From Candidatus Kariarchaeota archaeon (lineage in GTDB: Archaea > Asgardarchaeota > Heimdallarchaeia > Heimdallarchaeales > Kariarchaeaceae): a stretch of DNA of 6,003 bases. The stretch covers positions 1-6,003 of the forward strand of contig JAEOUB010000449.1 of assembly GCA_016839545.1 (NCBI GenBank), given 5' to 3'. Of the stretch, positions 1 through 4,843 are shown one piece after another; within the stretch, counting starts at the first letter, position 1; each line of letters opens with the position of its first letter. The notes beneath the pieces were generated by a model that saw only the letters and a program-made list of their open reading frames with translations, searched no databases and was not told where the DNA came from. A program made the position numbers and the translations under genes.

Positions 1-102
1 GAATATGCAAATCAGCAGTCCGATGGTGTTGCCAAACTCATAGTAGAAGAATTGAAACGTGACCTTGATACACTGGAGGATTATAATTACTGGTACTCAT
101 AA
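1..102 (+). CDS. C-terminal end of an unidentified protein (5' truncated)
   Basis: The first 33 codons of frame 1 read open from the left edge and stop at a TAA at 100-102. The visible tail is hydrophilic and probably helical (it includes AKLIVEELKRDLDTLEDY) and ends in an aromatic stretch, YNYWYS. This is too little to name a family. It is read as a real gene end because it fits the packed arrangement: the stop is one base from the stop of the converging minus-strand regulator, and no other gene could occupy this stretch. The T-rich plus-strand sequence at 108-124 could act as an archaeal-type transcription end, but that is inference. Confidence 0.6.
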   Translation, partial: EYANQQSDGVAKLIVEELKRDLDTLEDYNYWYS

Positions 103-103
103 C

Positions 104-280
104 TTAATATTTACCTTCTTTCTCTCGAAATAGATCTCTTAGTGCTGCTCTGATAGCTTCTGATCTATTGGGATATCGTTCCCGTCGGAGAAGTTCAGAC
201 AATGCCTGAAATTGAGCGTCAGTCACCTTGACAGAGACAGGACTCATTTCATCAATTTCCACATCCATTTCTTCTGCCAT
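104..280 (-). CDS. Small ribbon-helix-helix (CopG/MetJ-type) transcriptional regulator
   Basis: This 58-aa protein begins MAEEMDVEIDEMSPVSVKVT and ends REKEGKY. After an acidic tail (residues 1-12) comes a short beta-strand with alternating residues (about 13-19, SPVSVKV). Then there is a helix (20-34), a turn with YPNRS (36-40) and a second helix (about 40-55, SEAIRAALRDLFRE). That strand-helix-turn-helix order, with the S-E-A-I-R-A-A-L signature, is typical of ribbon-helix-helix proteins, which dimerise and place the paired strands in the DNA major groove. The ATG at 280 is the only plausible start: the ATGs at 284 and 290 are out of frame. A TATA-like box at 302-309 is centred about 25 bases upstream, so the mRNA is probably leaderless. 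No toxin-like partner is adjacent in the same operon; it is divergent from a 62-aa zinc-ribbon gene. Autoregulation and control of that neighbour is the natural guess. Its target is unknown. Confidence 0.85.
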   Translation of the reverse strand: MAEEMDVEIDEMSPVSVKVTDAQFQALSELLRRERYPNRSEAIRAALRDLFREKEGKY

Positions 281-301
281 ACATTTTCATCTCTCTGCTA
301 C

Positions 302-309
302 TATATTAA
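302..309 (-). promoter_or_regulatory. TATA box for the ribbon-helix-helix gene
   Basis: Read on the minus strand this is TTAATATA. Its centre is about 25 bases from the ATG at 280, placing the predicted transcription start at or next to the A of that ATG. Called from composition and spacing only. Confidence 0.5.
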
Positions 310-321
310 GATTCTATCACC

Positions 322-333
322 AAAGTTCACTTT
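322..333. promoter_or_regulatory. Candidate operator: inverted repeat AAAGT-TC-ACTTT
   Basis: Five-base arms AAAGT and ACTTT are separated by two bases. The repeat sits about midway between the two divergent TATA boxes (302-309 and 352-359). Short palindromes of this kind are typical ribbon-helix-helix sites, and such a regulator is encoded immediately beside it. Binding is inferred, and arms this short can arise by chance in AT-rich DNA. Confidence 0.3.
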
Positions 334-337
334 CAAT

Positions 338-352
338 ACTCTCTCATAGAGT
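338..352. promoter_or_regulatory. Candidate operator: inverted repeat ACTCT-N5-AGAGT abutting a TATA box
   Basis: The arms are ACTCT (338-342) and AGAGT (348-352), around a five-base spacer. The right arm runs into the TATA box at 352-359, over the position where the BRE element lies in archaeal promoters. A protein bound here would interfere with TBP/TFB assembly for the zinc-ribbon gene. Only the repeat and its position are seen. Confidence 0.3.
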
Positions 353-359
353 TAAATAT
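352..359 (+). promoter_or_regulatory. TATA box for the 62-aa zinc-ribbon gene
   Basis: TTAAATAT is centred about 24-25 bases upstream of the ATG at 380, which again predicts a leaderless transcript. Confidence 0.5.
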
Positions 360-379
360 CTTGATAAACAGGCAGAAGT

Positions 380-568
380 ATGGCATGGTCCGTTGTACAA
401 TGTCCGGTGTTACGATGTTCCCGATTTATGGTAACCAGAAAGGGCTCAGAGCGGAAAAAGTGTCCTTATTGTGGTAGATCTTTCAAGGTGACAAATAACT
501 ACATCAAATCACATGGTTCTCAGGAAGAGGCGAGAACTTCGGTGAAAATCCTGAACAATAGATTATGA
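380..568 (+). CDS. Small zinc-ribbon protein, 62 aa, unknown function
   Basis: The product starts MAWSVVQCPVLRC and has four cysteines arranged as two knuckles: C8 and C13 (CPVLRC) and C28 and C31 (CPYCG). The 14-residue linker between them is basic (FMVTRKGSERKK). The beta-rich core VVQCP...CSRFMV...KKCPYCGRSFKV is the usual layout of small archaeal zinc ribbons. The first knuckle is CX4C instead of the common CX2C. A helical tail follows (HGSQEEARTSVKILNN), as in several archaeal zinc-ribbon families whose tails pack on the ribbon; DUF1922 is a possible relative but I am not sure of it. Nucleic-acid binding is plausible from the basic surface but not shown. The TATA box placement supports the start. 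The last 6 bases overlap the end of the converging longin gene. Confidence 0.75.
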   Translation: MAWSVVQCPVLRCSRFMVTRKGSERKKCPYCGRSFKVTNNYIKSHGSQEEARTSVKILNNRL

Positions 569-1153
569 GCATGCTTCAAGAAATTCTTTCTCAACGAGTT
601 TGTTGGTGACATTGACAACATCAGATTCTGGGATTTTCATGAGCTTGGAGATTGAAGACAGAGTGGATCTACCTCTGAACCTCAGGAAGGAGTAGATCTT
701 GGCCTCAATACCATCAAGCTTGTCTATACCCCTACCTGTGATCTCGTAAAAAGACTCCAATTCAGATTTATCAAACTGTATCTCAATCAATGCAGTTACG
801 GGTTCGAAGCGGTCTACCTTACCATCCCACTGTTCAGGTAGGAACTTGATCACTTCCTGGGAGACATTGTTCAGGACGGTTGCGATCTCATCGGCATTTG
901 CGTCCATCTGTGTACGTGCAACGTAGATAAATTCACCAGACCTGTGATAGACAAATCTGTTATTAGCTGTTTCAAGTAATTTTGCTCCGACGTCGACATT
1001 GGAAGAGAAAGCCTCTATTGTTGACAGGAAGGAAGATATCAGGGTCCCATCTGCCTCAAGTCGATCAGTTTCCTCATAGGATTGGTGGTAGACACATTCT
1101 CCAGAGTCTCGCATAATGAAGACGTCTCTTAAACCTTCTTCATTTGGGTTCAT
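563..1153 (-). CDS. Longin-like domain protein with C-terminal winged helix
   Basis: This 196-aa protein has two parts. Residues about 9-115 look like a longin/small-adaptin-type fold. A first strand with a turn (DVFIMRDSGECVYH) is followed by a long helix (LISSFLSTIEAFSS), then two strands around residues 65-80 (NNRFVYHRSGEFIYVAR), a helix (ADEIATVLNNVSQEVIKFLP) and a terminal WDGKVDRFEP. That order and the G-turn positions match longin domains of SNARE, AP and signal-receptor proteins, which bind small GTPases or act as scaffolds. Residues about 149-194 (IEAKIYSFLRFRGRSTLSSI...) form a winged helix-turn-helix, usually DNA- or protein-binding. Longin proteins are abundant in Asgard archaea. 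The reading frame can extend to a TTG at 1159, but the ATG at 1153 lies 25 bases from the centre of a TATA box and is preferred. Domain assignment is by eye; the specific partner is unknown. Confidence 0.7.
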   Translation of the reverse strand: MNPNEEGLRDVFIMRDSGECVYHQSYEETDRLEADGTLISSFLSTIEAFSSNVDVGAKLLETANNRFVYHRSGEFIYVARTQMDANADEIATVLNNVSQEVIKFLPEQWDGKVDRFEPVTALIEIQFDKSELESFYEITGRGIDKLDGIEAKIYSFLRFRGRSTLSSISKLMKIPESDVVNVTNKLVEKEFLEACS

Positions 1154-1174
1154 AGACAAAAGTTCGTTTTGAGG

Positions 1175-1182
1175 TATTTATA
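1175..1182 (-). promoter_or_regulatory. TATA box for the longin/winged-helix gene
   Basis: On the minus strand it reads TATAAATA, the best archaeal TATA match in the window. Its centre is 25-26 bases from the ATG at 1153, so the TTG at 1159 would lie upstream of the predicted transcription start. Confidence 0.65.
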
Positions 1183-1254
1183 GTTGATACTTCCCATGAT
1201 ATTATCTGGATATATAGGCTCAATGAATGAATTGTACAGAGGGAAACATGATTG

Positions 1255-1262
1255 TTTATAAT
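1255..1262 (+). promoter_or_regulatory. TATA box for the large helical protein gene
   Basis: TTTATAAT is centred 26-27 bases before the ATG at 1285. The frame is open back to a TTG at 1252, but that codon precedes the TATA box itself, which argues strongly for the ATG. Confidence 0.55.
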
Positions 1263-1284
1263 ATTCATCGACCTCGGTGGGCTG

Positions 1285-3459
1285 ATGGAGTTGGATCCCA
1301 ACCTCTTTGAGGTAATTATGGATTTGGAGCGGACAAAATCTAACTTCATGAATATGAGAAACATACGCGGTAGAGGTAAGTCAATTGAGGAGATGTGGAG
1401 CGACCGTATCCTGGATACTGTGATGAACAGTCTCATATCTCTGGCATATGGCAATCACCTACTGTTCAATCGCTATCGGGACGAGTATGAACAGGTTGTA
1501 GAAGAAAGTAATCACAAACGTGAGCTTGCCAGAAGATTAGTGGCCATGGTACACTTCTCCCTCCGCCTTAAGCTGTTAATTCATGGCTACAGGGATTTGG
1601 TGTCACACCATGTGGATCTTACTAGAGAGAGTACCGTGGCATTTGCTACTTATCATACCGAGAAAATATATTCAGATATCTTTGATTTCTATCTGGGGTT
1701 CATCCACAAATCAAACTACATGTTCAGCACCGAAGTTATTGCCCTCATAAGAGAGATCGAACGGTTCAATTCCAACCGCAGGACTCTGAAGATTAGTGGT
1801 AGTGAGAATGAGGAAATCAGACAGGGAACAAATGAAGTAAAACATGAACTTGCCATGTACTATGAGACTACATTCTTGCGTGAGCTTGAACTGAGTTTCA
1901 ACACCTTCTGGTACCTTGATGATGTCTTGCTGGTTTCTATGCTCAATAATGGCGATAAACTCTGGGAAGATATTGCAAAGGATAAAGACGCACCCATCCT
2001 TGAAGACCGGTTGTTGGGAATCCAGCAGAGATACTACCAGGCACGTCTAGAGCAGACAATTGGTCTGAAGAGGATCAATGCGGGTGATCTTGAAGAAGCT
2101 GCTATTGAGATTAAGAAATCTGTGGGAACAGTAGAGGGAATTTTTTCCAAACTTGGTCTAGATTATTCTTCTGACAGGAGGAGACAGATCCACCGACTAG
2201 GACAACAGATACACAATTCCTCGAAGTTGTATGAACTAATCCTAGAACTGACAAAAATACATGAGCAGCTGATTAAAGAGGTTGAGGCAGGTAATCTTGC
2301 CGATATTGCCATCTACCTGGACCAACTACACAAGCAGATTGACAACCATGATTATTCCTTTGATCAGGAGTACCTGAGTAATCTTCCAACACTCTATGAT
2401 AATCTGGAGAACAGGTTACGATTACTTCTTGAGACTGACCCAACACCTGTGAAGATACTTGAACAAGTTGATGATCTCTTTGAGAATCTGGAGAGGCGGC
2501 TGATCACGGCCACAGACCAGATTTCAGTGATCTTTTCAGATTTCGATGCTAGTTCTTCTGCTAGTATTACACAGATTGACTCCATATTGGCACAATGTAG
2601 AACACTGAAAATTGTGAATTCCCTTTTACCCAAGAGAGTCCCTTCAAAGCTCCATAACAATAATCGACTGTCAGTGCTAATCTATTTGGCGCTGAGTATT
2701 CGTCAAGATATTATTGCAATTGACTGGCAGAACCGCTCCCCTGTACAGGAGCTCATACACCGTACCAAGGCCCACTACCTTGCAGATGCTGCATATTTTG
2801 CATATAATAATCTGAAGACCGCAAATCTACCTGATGCCAAGATCAAGGCACAGTATGCAGGAACGTTTGCCCAGTCTCAATTACTCCAAATACGTAACAA
2901 TGTGACCGTACTGCAGTACATGGTGAACAAGGATGTTATCACTACATTTGATGCGATCCTTCCTATTGCGTTGTCACCTGAGAAGGAATGGACAATCTAC
3001 GCGATCCATCGGAGACTTGAACCTCTTGATCGTTTTGAAAAATACCTGAAATCCCTCGCCCGAAGCTCACTGATCATGCGAGAACACAAACAGATCCATG
3101 GTACAGTAAAAGATATTGACTGGCAGGAGATTGAGAACCTAGAGCACATCTCCAAGGCAATACTTGCCTACATGACAGCACTGCTTCACGTGATTGAGGG
3201 AACATTTCATGCATCACAGGCTAATTTTCAGGATGCAGCCATCTCTTTGACCGAGGCCAAGGAACTGGGATACGAGATAGGATCTCTCTTACTAAAGACA
3301 AAGAATGGAGGGGAGAGCCTTGAGACCGTCGGCAACCTGATCTACAATTTTGCAACATTTTGTAGGGAGGCAGCTGCAAATCCCCAGACATTCCATATCC
3401 AACAACTTCCCTTTGTAGGAGCACTGAAAGTACTGAAAGACTTTGTATTTGAAATGTAG
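1285..3459 (+). CDS. Large all-helical protein with TPR-like hairpins, 724 aa, unknown function
   Basis: I recognise no family. The protein starts MELDPNLFEVIMDLERTKSN and is almost entirely amphipathic helix, with no signal peptide, no membrane segment, no P-loop and no cysteine pairs, so it is probably cytosolic. Four places have a similar helical-hairpin turn, pattern (A/G)-(D/N)-(L/F)-x-(D/E)-(A/I): near residues 267 (AGDLEEAAIEIKK), 336 (AGNLADIAIYLDQ), 513 (ANLPDAKIKAQYA) and 646 (ANFQDAAISLTEA). This resembles TPR or alpha-solenoid scaffolds. Residues about 315-440 are charged and coiled-coil-like, with a Ser-rich linker (DASSSAS) at 421-427. The N-terminal 200 residues contain long helices with conserved-looking aromatics. 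It is divergent from the longin/winged-helix gene across about 130 bases, so joint control and possibly partnership are plausible. A protein-protein scaffold is the best guess. The existence of the gene is certain from its length. Confidence 0.85.
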   Translation: MELDPNLFEVIMDLERTKSNFMNMRNIRGRGKSIEEMWSDRILDTVMNSLISLAYGNHLLFNRYRDEYEQVVEESNHKRELARRLVAMVHFSLRLKLLIHGYRDLVSHHVDLTRESTVAFATYHTEKIYSDIFDFYLGFIHKSNYMFSTEVIALIREIERFNSNRRTLKISGSENEEIRQGTNEVKHELAMYYETTFLRELELSFNTFWYLDDVLLVSMLNNGDKLWEDIAKDKDAPILEDRLLGIQQRYYQARLEQTIGLKRINAGDLEEAAIEIKKSVGTVEGIFSKLGLDYSSDRRRQIHRLGQQIHNSSKLYELILELTKIHEQLIKEVEAGNLADIAIYLDQLHKQIDNHDYSFDQEYLSNLPTLYDNLENRLRLLLETDPTPVKILEQVDDLFENLERRLITATDQISVIFSDFDASSSASITQIDSILAQCRTLKIVNSLLPKRVPSKLHNNNRLSVLIYLALSIRQDIIAIDWQNRSPVQELIHRTKAHYLADAAYFAYNNLKTANLPDAKIKAQYAGTFAQSQLLQIRNNVTVLQYMVNKDVITTFDAILPIALSPEKEWTIYAIHRRLEPLDRFEKYLKSLARSSLIMREHKQIHGTVKDIDWQEIENLEHISKAILAYMTALLHVIEGTFHASQANFQDAAISLTEAKELGYEIGSLLLKTKNGGESLETVGNLIYNFATFCREAAANPQTFHIQQLPFVGALKVLKDFVFEM

Positions 3460-3467
3460 TGCCAGGA

Positions 3468-3635
3468 TCATCTCTTCTTTCGGGGGAACAGTAGTGCAAA
3501 TTTCTCCTGCTGCCACTTGACAAATATGTCAATACACGCCGTACAGATATGAACAGATCGATCCGCACTAATTTTCAAGTGATTGAACTGCTCAACATAC
3601 CTCTCAATTTCAATGAGGCAGAGATCACATTTCAT
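3468..3635 (-). CDS. 55-aa four-cysteine zinc-finger-like protein, unknown function
   Basis: A short frame on the minus strand reads MKCDLCLIEIERYVEQFN at its start and ends KFALLFPRKKR. It has two CxxC pairs, C3/C6 and C31/C34 (HICTACIDIF), spaced as in a treble-clef or zinc-ribbon site that binds one zinc. After the second pair comes an aromatic amphipathic helix (IDIFVKWQQEKFALLF) and a basic end. The start ATG at 3635 is preceded by a TATA-like box at 3660-3667. The stop is 8 bases from the stop of the converging large helical gene, matching the tight tail-to-tail packing elsewhere in the window. I do not recognise the family; small archaeal proteins with this layout are often nucleic-acid or ribosome associated. 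The frame competes with longer but composition-poor frames on both strands, and the Cys pattern makes this the real one. Confidence 0.7.
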   Translation of the reverse strand: MKCDLCLIEIERYVEQFNHLKISADRSVHICTACIDIFVKWQQEKFALLFPRKKR

Positions 3636-3659
3636 CGTATTATGGATCCCAAGACAGTG

Positions 3660-3667
3660 ATAATTAT
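3660..3667 (-). promoter_or_regulatory. TATA-like box for the 55-aa zinc-finger gene
   Basis: ATAATTAT is centred about 28 bases from the ATG at 3635. It lies between the tRNA terminator and the gene, so the gene need not rely on read-through from the tRNA. Confidence 0.4.
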
Positions 3668-3693
3668 GGTGGGGTATGAAACAGGTAAATTGA

Positions 3694-3699
3694 AAAAAG
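3694..3699 (-). terminator. Oligo-T terminator after tRNA-Thr
   Basis: On the minus strand a run of six Ts directly follows the C base after the tRNA discriminator. Oligo-T tracts are the usual intrinsic stop for archaeal RNA polymerase. Confidence 0.5.
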
Positions 3700-3792
3700 A
3701 GCCCCTGGCGGGAATTGAACCCGCGACCTGATGCTGACTCGACCTAAAATATGGTCTACGAGGCAACCGCTCTACGCCTGAGCTACAGAGGC
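3700..3792 (-). tRNA. tRNA-Thr (anticodon CGT) with 21-nt intron
   Basis: The minus strand folds as a full cloverleaf. The acceptor GCCTCTG pairs with CAGGGGC, including one G-T pair. The D stem is GCTC/GAGC around a 7-base loop, and the T arm is GCGGG-TTCAATT-CCCGC. The anticodon CGT lies at 3760-3758 and reads ACG. The discriminator base is T (U73), as in archaeal tRNA-Thr such as the GGC-T ends I know. CCA is not encoded. With the intron at 3736-3756 removed, the mature length is 72. Two oddities: the anticodon stem GTTGC/GCATC has a T-T mismatch at 28-42, and the D loop AGGCGTA has a C where the second-last G pair position (G18) is usually expected, depending on alignment. Decodes one of the rarer Thr codons. 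The many small frames across this gene on both strands are artefacts. Confidence 0.93.
3736..3756 (-). other. tRNA intron with canonical bulge-helix-bulge
   Basis: The intron sits between positions 37 and 38, the standard archaeal site. The precursor pairs CTCG (loop bases 32-35) with CGAG inside the intron, forming the 4-bp central helix. The 3-nt bulges TAG and TCA flank it, with outer helix GTTGC/GCATC and inner helix ACC/GGT closing an 8-base loop. Cutting after the second base of each bulge releases 21 nt and rejoins A37 to A38. This is the substrate form cut by even the most stringent archaeal splicing endonucleases. Confidence 0.92.
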
Positions 3793-3840
3793 AATACAAT
3801 TTCGAACCGGAAATTGATCTGAATTTCAATCAACATTTCC

Positions 3841-3846
3841 TATAAA
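3841..3846 (-). promoter_or_regulatory. TATA box for tRNA-Thr
   Basis: On the minus strand it reads CTTTATAGG around this core. It is centred about 51 bases upstream of the tRNA 5' end, predicting a leader of roughly 25 nt for RNase P to remove. The 3793-3885 stretch otherwise shows no gene. Confidence 0.5.
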
Positions 3847-3885
3847 GTGTTTTTTGATTCATTCTTGGGGCAGCTCACATAACAA

Positions 3886-4323
3886 CTAGTAATTTGAGTT
3901 CTCCAGCATCAATCTACTGACAAGCTCATTGATGGATATAATTTGTGACTGGTGGTAGGTCTGTTCCCTGAACCATTCTCTTTCACGACAATCCTCGTCT
4001 ATCATCTCCTCGTTTGTATCAAGGTTGAGAATTAGTGGGTAGAGGGCACATCCCCTAGGTCTATCATTGTAAATGGTACATTCTCCTTCTTCTGACAGGA
4101 AGTAGCATTTGTCCCCAAACGGACTGCTGACATTTCTCAGCTGGAGAAAACCTTCAGTCTCCTCAGTAGGGAGAAGGAATTCAGACCTGTCATATCCCAA
4201 TGCCTCTATACGGGTGAGATCATCCTGTGTGAGGATCATCTCGGTCTCCAAGCAACATTGATGACAGTCTCGAAAACCACAGCGAACAAGGTTTTCCTTA
4301 CCAATATCCCCCGGGCGTTCCAT
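3886..4323 (-). CDS. YkgJ-family cysteine-cluster protein
   Basis: This 145-aa protein has the family's cysteine layout. There is a CxxCC cluster (C20, C23, C24 in DCHQCC) with C15 just before, then C73, then C82 in GECTIYNDRPRGC with C92 and the following ALYP, and a final C112 in DEDC. The string C-x-IY-x-x-RP-x-x-C-x-x-YP is the diagnostic second half of YkgJ/UPF0153 proteins, thought to bind metal (zinc or an iron-sulfur cluster). Their biochemical role is not settled. The protein is soluble, with a hydrophilic C-terminal tail of about 30 residues. The ATG at 4323 is chosen because nearby ATGs at 4327 and 4330 are out of frame and a TATA-like box lies 27 bases upstream. It follows the kinase gene after 34 bases on the same strand, so it may also be carried on that transcript. 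Confidence 0.88.
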   Translation of the reverse strand: MERPGDIGKENLVRCGFRDCHQCCLETEMILTQDDLTRIEALGYDRSEFLLPTEETEGFLQLRNVSSPFGDKCYFLSEEGECTIYNDRPRGCALYPLILNLDTNEEMIDEDCREREWFREQTYHQSQIISINELVSRLMLENSNY

Positions 4324-4345
4324 ACATCATGAGTAGATATGTCTC

Positions 4346-4354
4346 AAATAAAAT
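4346..4354 (-). promoter_or_regulatory. TATA-like box for the YkgJ-family gene
   Basis: ATTTTATTT on the minus strand is centred 27 bases from the ATG at 4323. It lies in the short gap after the kinase stop, so this gene probably has its own promoter as well as any read-through. Confidence 0.4.
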
Positions 4355-4357
4355 GTT

Positions 4358-4843
4358 TCAGATGAATCCTGCCATGAAGGAAAGAACTGTGTCGATATCA
4401 CTCTCAAGATCGGTGCCAGAAAGACGAGAAACCTTGTCTTCACCATAATATTCCAGAGCATCAAAGTAACATTCTTGCATGATATGGGCTTCAATGTTTT
4501 CCTCAATTTTGAATTCAGAGTATTTACGTGCCACGAGACGAGGTTTTACAATCTCAATATCAGGATCTAGTATGAAACACTGGAGAAGCTGGTCAGCAGG
4601 TACAATATCTGCATAGTGCCCCTCGATAATCTCCACTCCAATGGGCCGTTTCTCTGCCAATTTATCCCGGATGAGATCAATATCCACTACGTCTACTTCG
4701 TATTCCTCGTCGTAGTCGCCGATGGCATTGTATTCCTCTGCAAGTTCCATGACATTGAACACAGTATACCCTCGACGTGCCAACTCTGCTGCAAGAGTGG
4801 TTTTACCCGTTCCCGGTGTACCTGATATCAAAATATAGCTCAT
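4358..4843 (-). CDS. Fap7/AK6-like adenylate kinase (archaeal putative adenylate kinase)
   Basis: This 161-aa protein is full length for the family. The P-loop GTPGTGKTT is at residues 8-16 after one beta-strand (SYILIS). Residues 43-56 hold the acidic DYDEEYEVDVVDID typical of the Fap7/hCINAP branch. EGHYADIVP (74-82), then LDPD (92-95) with RL and R106-K107-Y-S, and KIEENIEAHIMQE (112-124) match the later NMP/LID-region motifs. Family members bind ATP/AMP and act with ribosomal protein uS11 in late small-subunit rRNA maturation; archaeal Fap7 is known to bind uS11. Substrate use here is inferred from the family. The start ATG overlaps the stop of the upstream CuA gene in an ATGA, so translation is probably coupled and no separate promoter is seen. 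The pairing with a respiratory-type gene has no obvious functional logic. Confidence 0.9.
   Translation of the reverse strand: MSYILISGTPGTGKTTLAAELARRGYTVFNVMELAEEYNAIGDYDEEYEVDVVDIDLIRDKLAEKRPIGVEIIEGHYADIVPADQLLQCFILDPDIEIVKPRLVARKYSEFKIEENIEAHIMQECYFDALEYYGEDKVSRLSGTDLESDIDTVLSFMAGFI

Noticed and set aside
228..434. Plus-strand open frame across the divergent promoter region
   Set aside because: It runs over the start of the ribbon-helix-helix gene and both TATA boxes, is Ser/Ile-rich with no domain pattern, and overlaps the better supported zinc-ribbon frame.
1154..1159. TTG start for the longin protein adding two residues
   Set aside because: An ATG at 1153 fits the TATA spacing, and the TTG would lie upstream of the predicted transcript start.
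1140..1454. Minus-strand open frame of about 100 codons
   Set aside because: It is antisense to the start of the large helical gene and covers the shared promoter; composition is typical of an antisense shadow.
3221..3568. Two minus-strand frames at the end of the large helical gene
   Set aside because: They are rich in Arg/Ser/Cys as read-through of the opposite strand and conflict with the four-cysteine 55-aa frame, which has its own promoter and a zinc-site pattern.
3549..3829. Plus- and minus-strand frames containing strings such as PLAGIEPAT and HQVAGSIPARG
   Set aside because: These are the well-known false peptides produced by translating a tRNA T-arm; the region is the tRNA-Thr gene.
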